From: Bordetella petrii
GTDB lineage: Bacteria > Pseudomonadota > Gammaproteobacteria > Burkholderiales > Burkholderiaceae_B
DNA length: 40,275 nucleotides
NCBI GenBank assembly: GCA_017745595.1
Contig: WMBV01000044.1
Span: 1 to 40,275 of the forward strand
Direction: 5' to 3'
The notes below the pieces were generated by a model. It was not told the DNA's origin and did no database searches. It saw only the letters and a program-made list of their open reading frames with translations. The translations under genes and the position numbers were made by a program. The stretch's first letter is position 1. Every line of letters starts with the position of its first letter. Shown in pieces: positions 1 to 7,492 of this stretch.

Positions 1-40
1 CACAGGCCGTAGCGGTAAAAGGTCTAAGGATTCTATCGTC

Positions 41-78
41 ATGCTTGCGTCCGCAAAGTTCGTGGCGGACGCAAGCAT
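41..78. repeat. Perfect 14-bp inverted repeat upstream of traG
   Basis: The arms ATGCTTGCGTCCGC (41-54) and GCGGACGCAAGCAT (65-78) are exact reverse complements around a 10-nt loop. The stem is strong and is followed on the + strand only by a short T run (CATTTT), so it could be a weak terminator for a gene left of the window, an operator, or a relic of the event that removed the 5' end of traG. No gene was recognised in positions 1-118. Confidence 0.7.
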
Positions 79-172
79 CAAGCATTTTGCGCTAACTCGA
101 TAGGGCGTGGGTTATTGAGCGCTTACGTTTATCTGGTGGTATGTCTATGAGGCGTACGCGCCAAGTGTTTTC

Positions 173-1939
173 ATGCGTGGTGGCATCATCGCGTCGATGG
201 GTGGCGTCTTGGGGGCTGGCACGGCCGTAGCAATGTCGGTATACCGTGCTCGCCAGGCCAAAAGCGTGACTACCTATGGCTCGGCTTGTTGGGCTGAGAA
301 GCAGGACATCGAGCAAGCGGGCTTGTTGCGCCCTGCGGGCGTATTCCTGGGGCAGCTCGGGGGCCATGCGCCAGCTTATCTGCGCCACGATGGCCCGGAA
401 CATGTCATGGCGATTGCGCCAACCCGATCGGGTAAAGGAGTGGGGTTGGTCGTCCCCACACTCTTGACATGGCCCGCTTCGTGCGTCGTGCATGACATTA
501 AGGGCGAGAACTGGATGTTGACGGCGGGATGGCGTTCACGCTTCTCTCATTGTCTGTACTTCAATCCTACGAGCCTGCATTCGGCAGCGTATAACCCGCT
601 GCTGGAAGTTCGTCGGGGTATGAACGAAGTACGTGACGTGCAGAATATTGCGGACATTCTGGTTGACCCCGAGGGTATGCTCGAGCGCAGAAGTCATTGG
701 GAAAAGACTGCGCATTCGTTGCTTGTCGGTACGATCCTGCACGTACTCTACGCCGAGCCCGACAAGACTTTGCGTGGCGTGGCGGCTTGTCTGTCAAATC
801 CAGCTCGCTCGTTTGAAGCTACTTTACGGATCATGCTGCAGACGCGCCATATGGAAGATGGCCCACATCTAGTGGTGACCTCCGCTGCCCGCGAAGTCCT
901 CAATAAGTCGGAAAACGAACGGTCTGGGGTGTTGAGCACCGCTATGTCCTTCCTGGGCCTGTATCGCGACCCTACGGTGGCGACCGTGACTGAACGCTGC
1001 GATTGGCGCATCGCTGATCTTATCAGCGCCGATAGTCCGATATCCCTGTACCTGGTGGTTCCGCCTTCGGACATCAGCCGCACGAAACCTCTGGTCAGGT
1101 TGTTGCTGAATCAGATAGGACGACGCTTGACTGAATCTTTAGATGGGTCGGACGGCATTGTCCGATTGCGCGACCTACTGTTAATGCTTGACGAGTTCGC
1201 TGCCCTCGGACGGCTGGACTTCTTCGAGTCGGCACTTGCTTATATGGCGGCCTATCGTCTGCGTGCTTATTTGATTGCGCAAAGCCTAAATCAGATCGAA
1301 AAATCCTACGGCGCGAACAATTCGATTCTGGACAATTGCCATGTTCGAGTCGTGTTTTCGTCGAACGACGAACGCACTGCCAAGCGTATCTCGGATTCGT
1401 TGGGCACGGCGACTGAGCTGCGCGCTCAGCGTAACTATGGGGGGCATAGGCTCGCGCCTTGGCTCGGGCATCTTATGGTTTCGCGCCAAGAGACAGCCCG
1501 GCCGCTTCGCACTCCAGGCGAGATCATGCAATTGCCGGACACCGACCAGATCGTGATGGTCTCTGGCCACCCCCCCATCCTAGCCAAGAAACTGCGCTAC
1601 TACGAGGATGGAAATTTTTCACAGCGCATTCTGTGCCCACCGCAGCCGAGCTCAGTCGGTTATGTCGACCGACCAGCCGCACGGCCCGACGATTGGAGCG
1701 GGCTGGCTTTACCGCCGCTCCTGGCTGCTACCTGCACGGCCGCTACGTCCCTGGACGGCGAAGGCAGTTTACAGATTCAGTCAGAACTGAGCATGCCGGC
1801 CGGGGCTACATCTTTGTATTCCGATTCAGCACTCATCAATGAGGATGAAGACCTGCCTCTACCCATGGAATCCGAGCGGCGCCTACAACGCGCGGCGCGC
1901 CTGGTAGCAGTCGATCCTGACGATGGGATTCCTCTATGA
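173..1939 (+). CDS. traG: VirD4/TraG-type conjugative coupling protein, N-terminally truncated
   Basis: This is a type IV coupling ATPase that would link the relaxosome to the Trb mating channel at the inner membrane. Walker A (PTRSGKG, K88) and Walker B (LLLMLDEF, D340) are present, as are the family blocks RARQAK-VTTYGSA, HDIKGENW, SENERSGVLSTAMSFL and LDNCHVRV. The first ATG in this frame gives 588 residues. Relatives have roughly 70 more N-terminal residues with two membrane helices. The codons just upstream (119-172) still read ALTFIWWYVYEAYAPSVF, which matches the family's second-helix region, but a TGA at 116-118 ends the frame and no start codon or ribosome site lies between. The product would be soluble, so it is probably non-functional or impaired. 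GC is lower than in the trb genes downstream. The 3' end overlaps the next gene by 4 bp. Confidence 0.9.
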   Translation: MRGGIIASMGGVLGAGTAVAMSVYRARQAKSVTTYGSACWAEKQDIEQAGLLRPAGVFLGQLGGHAPAYLRHDGPEHVMAIAPTRSGKGVGLVVPTLLTWPASCVVHDIKGENWMLTAGWRSRFSHCLYFNPTSLHSAAYNPLLEVRRGMNEVRDVQNIADILVDPEGMLERRSHWEKTAHSLLVGTILHVLYAEPDKTLRGVAACLSNPARSFEATLRIMLQTRHMEDGPHLVVTSAAREVLNKSENERSGVLSTAMSFLGLYRDPTVATVTERCDWRIADLISADSPISLYLVVPPSDISRTKPLVRLLLNQIGRRLTESLDGSDGIVRLRDLLLMLDEFAALGRLDFFESALAYMAAYRLRAYLIAQSLNQIEKSYGANNSILDNCHVRVVFSSNDERTAKRISDSLGTATELRAQRNYGGHRLAPWLGHLMVSRQETARPLRTPGEIMQLPDTDQIVMVSGHPPILAKKLRYYEDGNFSQRILCPPQPSSVGYVDRPAARPDDWSGLALPPLLAATCTAATSLDGEGSLQIQSELSMPAGATSLYSDSALINEDEDLPLPMESERRLQRAARLVAVDPDDGIPL

Positions 1940-2442
1940 GCACCCGCACCCGCCTAAATTTATTTATAGAGCCGAGCCACGCTCGACGATTGGAGGATAT
2001 ATCCGCCTATCGTGGCGTTTCGAAATCGTCGCTGGTGGCAGCCGCCTTGGCGTCGTTTCTGTCGCCGGATGCCGCCGACCAACGGGAAGCCGCGCTGGCT
2101 CGGCGCTTGGACCGCATATCGCGCCAGCTCGATAAGTTGGACCGCGACCAGAACATTTTGATCGAAACTCTGGCAATCTACGTGCGCGTTTTCCTGACCG
2201 TTTCCCCGCCTGTGCCGTCGACACATCAAGAGGCGGCGCGCGCACAGGGCAAGTTGCGGTACGGCCAATTCATCGACCAGCTTGCACGTCATCTACAACG
2301 TGGTCGCAGCCTAGTGCGCGAGGTTCACGAAGAAATACGTCCCGATGCTTATGGCTTGACCGCAGGGGGGGACGATGGCCCAGCGGTGGTCGATGCCGAA
2401 TCGCCAGTCGTGCAGAACGCGGATGAGGCTAACGATGAGTGA
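1936..2442 (+). CDS. CopG-like ribbon-helix-helix protein of the traG-trbB interval
   Basis: The 168-residue product starts at an ATGA overlap with traG. Its N-terminus (TRLNLFIEPSHARRLEDISA, then RGVSKSSLVAAAL) fits a ribbon-helix-helix DNA-binding fold. The middle, about residues 50-80, is charged and heptad-like (EAALARRLDRISRQLDKLDRDQ), suggesting a coiled coil. Genes of this kind regularly sit between traG and trbB in Tn4371-type ICEs and are annotated as CopG-family regulators. A regulatory role in transfer is inferred from position and fold only. Base composition is like traG and less GC-rich than trbB. The end overlaps the trbB start by 8 bp. Confidence 0.75.
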   Translation: MSTRTRLNLFIEPSHARRLEDISAYRGVSKSSLVAAALASFLSPDAADQREAALARRLDRISRQLDKLDRDQNILIETLAIYVRVFLTVSPPVPSTHQEAARAQGKLRYGQFIDQLARHLQRGRSLVREVHEEIRPDAYGLTAGGDDGPAVVDAESPVVQNADEANDE

Positions 2443-3415
2443 TTCCGATTCCAGTCGACAGGTGGCGCGCGAGCGCAGCGTGCAGATGCTACGCACGGCG
2501 CTTGGCACGGCCATTATCGAGGCGCTGGACGACCCGGGCATCAGCGAAGTCATGTTGAATCCCGATGGCCGCATCTGGGTGGACCGGTTGCGCGGCGGCC
2601 GCGAGCCCACGGGCGTGTCGCTGTCCTCAACGGACGCCGAACGCATCATTAGGCTGGTGGCCGCCTGCGTGCAGGCCGAGGTCCACCGCGAGCGGCCGCT
2701 GTTGTCGGCGCGCCTGCCCCTGCATGGCGAGCGTTTCGAGGGCGTCTTGCCGCCCGTCACGTATGCGCCTGCCTTCAGCATCCGCAAGCATGCGGTCGGG
2801 GTCTTTACGCTGGACGACTACGTGCGCGACGGCATCCAGCAAGCCGGCCATGCCGCGTTTCTGCGCATGGCCGTGCGCGAGCGCCTGAACATTGTCATTG
2901 CCGGCGGGACGAGCTCGGGCAAGACGACCTTTGCCAATGCGCTTCTGGATGAGATCGCCGACAGCGGCGACCGCATCCTGATTCTCGAAGACACGGTGGA
3001 GTTGCAATGCAGGAACGAGGACCGCGTGCAGCTTTGCACGCTGCCGGGCGTGGCGTCGATGGCGGATCTGGTGCGCTCGACGCTGCGCCAGCGGCCCGAT
3101 CGCATCATCGTGGGTGAAGTGCGCGGCGCCGAGGCGTTGGATCTGCTCAAAGCGTGGGGCACCGGGCACCCCGGCGGCATCGCCACGCTGCACGCCAACT
3201 CTGCCTACGGGGCGCTGCTGCGCCTGGAACAGCTCACCCTCGAAGCCTCCAGCCAGCCGCCGCGCCCGCTGATTGCCGAGGCCGTCAACGTCATTGTGTT
3301 CCTGGCCGGGCGCGGCGCCGCCCGGCGCGTGCGCGAGATCGCGCGCGTGACTGGGCTCGACGGCGAACGCTACGTCCTTGAACTCATCCCGCCCACCTTC
3401 GGAGAATCGTCATGA
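2435..3415 (+). CDS. trbB: Conjugal transfer ATPase TrbB (VirB11-like)
   Basis: This is a hexameric secretion ATPase at the cytoplasmic face of the mating-pair channel. The protein has 326 residues. Walker A is GGTSSGKTT (K163), followed by the Asp box LILEDTVELQ, Walker B-type DRIIVGEVRGAEALDLL and the His box TGHPGGIATLHANS. An ATG 60 bp upstream is also open, but the start at 2435 (MSDSDSSRQ) has a GAGG element about 8 nt upstream and gives the usual TrbB length. The 3' end overlaps trbC by 4 bp. The sharp rise in GC begins here. All catalytic motifs look intact. Confidence 0.95.
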   Translation: MSDSDSSRQVARERSVQMLRTALGTAIIEALDDPGISEVMLNPDGRIWVDRLRGGREPTGVSLSSTDAERIIRLVAACVQAEVHRERPLLSARLPLHGERFEGVLPPVTYAPAFSIRKHAVGVFTLDDYVRDGIQQAGHAAFLRMAVRERLNIVIAGGTSSGKTTFANALLDEIADSGDRILILEDTVELQCRNEDRVQLCTLPGVASMADLVRSTLRQRPDRIIVGEVRGAEALDLLKAWGTGHPGGIATLHANSAYGALLRLEQLTLEASSQPPRPLIAEAVNVIVFLAGRGAARRVREIARVTGLDGERYVLELIPPTFGESS

Positions 3416-3777
3416 AGCCCCAATTTTCTTCCGTTCATTCGCGTAGCTATTCGCGCACATCCCATGAACAGGCACTGGCCTATGCGCAGCGCTGCGGCGG
3501 GCTGGTCCTGCTGCTGGTTGTGGCCGCATTGCAGGCGGCTGGCTCCAGCATGCCCTGGGAAGGGCCACTGCAGTCCATCCTGGATTCGGTGCAGGGGCCG
3601 GTGGCGCGCATTGTCGCGGTCATCATCATCATCGTGACGGGCCTTACGCTCGCCTTTGGCGATACCAGCGGGGGCTTTCGGCGGCTGATGCAGATCGTCT
3701 TTGGCCTGTCCATTGCCTTTGCCGCGTCCAGCTTCTTTCTCAGCTTCTTCTCGTTCTCGGGTGGAGCGCTGGTATGA
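3412..3777 (+). CDS. trbC: Conjugal transfer pilin TrbC (VirB2-like)
   Basis: The 121-residue product is the predicted major subunit of the conjugative pilus. It has an N-terminal hydrophilic leader, a hydrophobic helix around residues 29-43 (GGLVLLLVVAAL), the small PWEGPLQ linker, and two further hydrophobic helices (VARIVAVIIIIVTGLTLAF and IVFGLSIAFAASSFFLSFF), a layout normal for TrbC/VirB2 prepilins. GGAG lies 8 bp upstream of the ATG. The gene overlaps trbB and trbD by 4 bp each. Confidence 0.93.
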   Translation: MKPQFSSVHSRSYSRTSHEQALAYAQRCGGLVLLLVVAALQAAGSSMPWEGPLQSILDSVQGPVARIVAVIIIIVTGLTLAFGDTSGGFRRLMQIVFGLSIAFAASSFFLSFFSFSGGALV

Positions 3778-4046
3778 CGACGCCCGCCAACTTGCCCGAG
3801 GGGTTCGAGACGCCGCTACACCGGGCGCTGACCGAGCCCATCTTGCTGGGCGGTGCGCCGCGCACTGTGGCGATTGCCAACGGCACACTGGCCGCCGCCG
3901 TGGGCCTGGGCCTGCAACTGTGGCTGCCGGGCGTGGCCTGCTGGTTTGTCGGCCATATGCTGACCGTCTGGGGCGCGCGGGCTGATGTGCAGTTCATGCA
4001 GGTCTTCGGGCGCCATGTGAAGCATCCGGCGCTATTTGACGTGTAG
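3774..4046 (+). CDS. trbD: Conjugal transfer protein TrbD (VirB3-like)
   Basis: This is a 90-residue inner-membrane protein of the mating channel that partners the TrbE ATPase. It begins with the family motif PEGFETPLHRALTEPILLGG and carries a hydrophobic hairpin at about residues 33-66. It starts in a 4-bp overlap with trbC and ends 10 bp before trbE. Size and order match TrbD of Tn4371-like elements. Confidence 0.93.
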   Translation: MTTPANLPEGFETPLHRALTEPILLGGAPRTVAIANGTLAAAVGLGLQLWLPGVACWFVGHMLTVWGARADVQFMQVFGRHVKHPALFDV

Positions 4047-4056
4047 GAGGCCTGCG

Positions 4057-6531
4057 ATGCTGAACCTGGCCGAATACCGTAAACGTCCCGCGCACCTCGC
4101 GGACTGGCTGCCCTGGGCGGCGCTGGTTGCCGATGGCGTGGTGCTGAACAAGGACGGCGCGTTTCAACGGACCCTGAAGTTTCGCGGGCCGGACCTGGAT
4201 AGCGCGACAGAGTCGGAACTCGTTGCGGTCACGGCGCGGCTGAACAACGCGTTGAAACGCTTTGGTTCGGGCTGGGCGCTGTTTATCGAAGCCGACCGGC
4301 GCGAGGCGGTCGACTATCCCGCATTGTCCTTTCCCGAGCCGCTGTCGTGGTTGATCGACGAAGAGCGCCGCGCCGCCTTCGAGGAAGCGGATTCGCACTT
4401 CGAGAGCGTCTATCACATCACCGTGCTGTGGCAACCGCCCGAGGATACGCGGGCGCGGGCTGGCCGTGTGCTCTATGAGAACCCCGCACGCCAGGGCGTG
4501 GATTGGCGAGAGCGCATACAAGGGTTTCTGGCGGAAACCCAGCGCTTCGCCGGGCTGCTCGATGGCGTGATGCCCGAAGTGCGCTGGCTCGATAGCGCCG
4601 AGACCCTGACCTATCTGCATGACACGATCTCCACGCGCGCGCACCCGGTGGGCGTGCCTGAAGTGCCTTGCTATCTGGATGCGTTGCTGGCGGATAGCCC
4701 GCTGGTCGGTGGCGTCGCGCCCATGCTTGGCGGCGAGCATCTGCGTGTGTTGTCGGTACGCGGCTTTCCGACGCGGACCTGGCCGGGCCTGCTCGATGAC
4801 CTCAACCGGCTGGGGTTTGCCTACCGCTGGATGACGCGCTTCATCTGCTTGGAAAAGAGCGAGGCGGAAGGCGAACTGAAGCGCCTGCGCCGGCACTGGT
4901 TTGCCAAGCGTAAAAGCGTGCTGGCGCTGCTGCGCGAGACGCTGACCCAGCAGGAAAGTCCGCTCGTCGATAGCGATGCCGACAACAAGGCGGCCGATGC
5001 GGACGCCGCCCTGCAGGAGCTGGGTGCCGATGATGTGGCTTACGGGTATTTGACCGCGACTGTCGTGGTGCGGGATACGGATGCGGCTGTGGCCGACGAG
5101 AAGTTGCGCATGGCAGTGCGCGCCATCGAGGCCCGTGGCTTCGTCGTCGTGCCCGAGACGCTGAACAGCGTGGAGGCCTGGCTGTCGTCACTGCCTGGGC
5201 ATGTCTACGCGAATGTGCGCCAGTGGCTGGTGTCCACGTTGAACCTGGCGCACCTGATGCCCGCCTCCGCAGTCTGGGCCGGGCAGGAGCGAAATCATCA
5301 TCTGGACGGCCCGCCGCTCATTGTCACGCGCACCGATGGCGCGACCCCCTTCAGGCTCGTGACGCACATCGGCGATGTCGGGCACACGGTAGTGGTCGGC
5401 CCGACCGGCGCCGGCAAGTCGGTGCTGCTGGCTTTGCTGGTCTTGCAGTTCCGCCGCTATGCCGGGTCTCGCATCTATGTCTTCGAGATGGGGCGCTCGC
5501 TGCGCGCATCCATTCTCGGCCTGGGTGGCGAGTATCACGACCTGGGGCTGGAGGGGGAGGCAGCGTTTCAGCCGCTGGCGCGCGTGGACGACCCCGCGTA
5601 CCGCAGTCAGGCCGCCGAATGGGTGGAAGGGCGGCTGGTGATGGAAGGCGTGACCGTTGGCCCCGAGGAAAAGGCCGCCGTCTGGTCGGCGCTGGGGAGC
5701 CTGGCCAGCGCGCCGGCTGCGCAGCGCACGATGACGGGGCTCTCGGTCCTGTTGCAATCGAACCGGCTGCGCCAGGCGCTTGCACCCTATGTGCTGGGCG
5801 GCGCTTATGGCCGGCTGCTCGATGCCGATCACGACCGGCTCGGCACCGCTGACGTGATGGGGTTCGAAATGGAGGAGCTGATGCCGTCGAAGGCGGCAGC
5901 CAATGCCGTCATTCGGCATCTATTTGCGCGCCTGGACGAGCGATTCGACGGCGCCCCGAGTTTGCTGGTGCTCGATGAAGCCTGGCTGTTCCTGGATGAC
6001 CCCGTGTTCGCCGCGCGCCTGCGCGAATGGCTTAAAACGCTACGCAAGAAGAACGTATCGGTGATCTTTGCCACGCAATCGCTGGCCGACATCCGGGATT
6101 CCAGCATTGCGCCGGCCATCATCGAAAGCTGCGCCAGCCGCATCTTCCTGGCCAACCCGCAGGCGGTCGAGCCGCAGATTCGCACGATCTATGAGGGCTT
6201 CGGCCTGAACGCCCGGCAGATTCAGCTTGTCGCGCATGCGAGCCCCAAGCGCGACTACTACTACCAGTCCAGATTGGGCAACCGCATGTTCGATCTCGGC
6301 CTGGGGCCGGTGGCGCTGGCTTTCGCGGGGGCATCGACGCCGCAAGACCAGCGTGCCATCGACAAGGTTCTCGCCGAACACGGCCCCGATGGGTTCGCAT
6401 CCGCCTGGCTTGCTCATCGCGGCCTGGATTGGGCCGCCGATCTCATCGACGCGGCGCCCGCGCACGCACTTGCCGGTCCTGCTTCTGTTCCTGTCTCTCT
6501 CGTCTCTGACGTATCGGAGGTCTCATCATGA
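4057..6531 (+). CDS. trbE: Conjugal transfer ATPase TrbE (VirB4-like)
   Basis: The 824-residue ATPase drives pilus and channel assembly. The N-terminal half is the CagE/TrbE domain (MLNLAEYRKRPAHLADWLPW). The C-terminal half is a RecA-like ATPase with Walker A GPTGAGKS (K454), Walker B LLVLDEAWLFLDD (D640) and the downstream ATQSLADI block. An ATG 21 bp upstream is open, but TAGGAGG at 4044-4050 sits 6 nt before the ATG at 4057 and fixes that start. The stop overlaps trbJ by 4 bp. No disruption was seen. Confidence 0.95.
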   Translation: MLNLAEYRKRPAHLADWLPWAALVADGVVLNKDGAFQRTLKFRGPDLDSATESELVAVTARLNNALKRFGSGWALFIEADRREAVDYPALSFPEPLSWLIDEERRAAFEEADSHFESVYHITVLWQPPEDTRARAGRVLYENPARQGVDWRERIQGFLAETQRFAGLLDGVMPEVRWLDSAETLTYLHDTISTRAHPVGVPEVPCYLDALLADSPLVGGVAPMLGGEHLRVLSVRGFPTRTWPGLLDDLNRLGFAYRWMTRFICLEKSEAEGELKRLRRHWFAKRKSVLALLRETLTQQESPLVDSDADNKAADADAALQELGADDVAYGYLTATVVVRDTDAAVADEKLRMAVRAIEARGFVVVPETLNSVEAWLSSLPGHVYANVRQWLVSTLNLAHLMPASAVWAGQERNHHLDGPPLIVTRTDGATPFRLVTHIGDVGHTVVVGPTGAGKSVLLALLVLQFRRYAGSRIYVFEMGRSLRASILGLGGEYHDLGLEGEAAFQPLARVDDPAYRSQAAEWVEGRLVMEGVTVGPEEKAAVWSALGSLASAPAAQRTMTGLSVLLQSNRLRQALAPYVLGGAYGRLLDADHDRLGTADVMGFEMEELMPSKAAANAVIRHLFARLDERFDGAPSLLVLDEAWLFLDDPVFAARLREWLKTLRKKNVSVIFATQSLADIRDSSIAPAIIESCASRIFLANPQAVEPQIRTIYEGFGLNARQIQLVAHASPKRDYYYQSRLGNRMFDLGLGPVALAFAGASTPQDQRAIDKVLAEHGPDGFASAWLAHRGLDWAADLIDAAPAHALAGPASVPVSLVSDVSEVSS

Positions 6532-7112
6532 AACTGCCCGCTTTCGCCATCCTTGCCGTCGCCCTGGCGGCGGCTACGCCTGCCGCGCACGCCTGGCGCA
6601 CGGTATTCGACCCGTCCAACTACACGCAGAACGTCATGACGGCTGCGCGCACCTTGGAACAGATCAACAACCAGATCCAGCAGTTGCAGAACGAGGCGCA
6701 GATGCTCATCAACCAAGGCCGGAACCTCGCCACGCTGAACTTCGACAGCATCAACCGCCTGCGCGCAACGCTGGCCACGACCACGCGCCTGGTCGATGAG
6801 GCGCGCGGTCTGGCCTTCGATGTGTCGCGCCTGGACGCGGATTTCTCGCGCCTGTATCCCGAGCAGTACGGTGCGGCCGTGACCCAGGACCAGATGGTGC
6901 AGGACGCACGCGAGCGCTGGACACAATCGCTCGAATCGCTGCGCACCACCATGCGCGTGCAGTCGCAGGCCGTGCAGAACCTGCGCGACGACGAAAGGGT
7001 GCTTACCGACATCGTGGCGCAAAGCCAGTCGGCCGTGGGCGCCTTGCAGGTGCAGCAGGCGACCAACCAGCTTTTGGCGCTTCAGGCCAAGCAGGCGATT
7101 CAGCAGCAGTAA
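6528..7112 (+). CDS. trbJ: Conjugal transfer protein TrbJ (VirB5-like), prematurely stopped
   Basis: TrbJ is a periplasmic minor pilus component. A signal peptide (LAVALAAATPAAHA, cleavage near residue 22) is followed by a long helical region rich in Gln (QINNQIQQLQNEAQ), normal for the family. Translation ends at TAA 7110-7112 after AIQQQ, giving 194 residues, whereas relatives have about 240. The same frame continues for 47 codons with typical TrbJ C-terminal sequence (see next entry), so the stop is a nonsense mutation, probably CAA to TAA, and not a natural end. GGAGG precedes the ATG. The protein may be unstable or reduced in function. Confidence 0.9.
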   Translation: MKLPAFAILAVALAAATPAAHAWRTVFDPSNYTQNVMTAARTLEQINNQIQQLQNEAQMLINQGRNLATLNFDSINRLRATLATTTRLVDEARGLAFDVSRLDADFSRLYPEQYGAAVTQDQMVQDARERWTQSLESLRTTMRVQSQAVQNLRDDERVLTDIVAQSQSAVGALQVQQATNQLLALQAKQAIQQQ

Positions 7113-7256
7113 TTGCAGATCGCCCAGGACCGCGCCATTGCGCTGGACCAGGCGCAAGCCGCGGCCGACGAAGCGCAGGCCCGCGAGGTGCGGCGCCGTT
7201 TTATGGGCAGCGGCCAGAGCCAGTACACGCCGCAGTCGGTGACGTTCTACCCCTGA
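7113..7256 (+). pseudogene. trbJ: Detached in-frame 3' end of trbJ
   Basis: Reading on in the trbJ frame after the TAA gives LQIAQDRAIALDQAQ..., then EAQAREVRRRFMGSG and YTPQSVTFYP, ending at TGA 7254-7256. This is the conserved TrbJ C-terminus and would restore a 242-residue protein. No start codon with a ribosome site serves it separately. Confidence 0.85.
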
Positions 7257-7268
7257 TGGGAGGTTGCC

Positions 7269-7475
7269 ATGAACAAGGTGACGATCGCTTTGCTGGCATT
7301 GGGCGCGATGTTGGCCTCGTGCGGCGACAAATCCGAGAACGCTGCGTGGTCCGGTGCGCCGGCCGTGTCCGAAGCGGATGAAGCCCAGGCGCAGCGTGAA
7401 GCCGACGAGAACCGCAAGCGGTTCATGGGCGACGGTAAAGCCAGGTACACACCGCAGCGCGTCGAAGGGTTTTAG
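7269..7475 (+). CDS. trbK: TrbK-like entry-exclusion lipoprotein
   Basis: This is a small lipoprotein of 68 residues with a signal peptide and lipobox LASC (Cys18); it lies between trbJ and trbL, where TrbK or its analogue is found in IncP-type modules. TrbK proteins block uptake of a second related element; that role is inferred here from position and lipobox. GGGAGG precedes the ATG. The C-terminal tail (NRKRFMGDGKARYTPQRV) closely resembles the TrbJ C-terminus (VRRRFMGSGQSQYTPQSV), an unexpected sharing between neighbours. Confidence 0.75.
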   Translation: MNKVTIALLALGAMLASCGDKSENAAWSGAPAVSEADEAQAQREADENRKRFMGDGKARYTPQRVEGF

Positions 7476-7492
7476 GGAGCGAGGGTTTTGTC

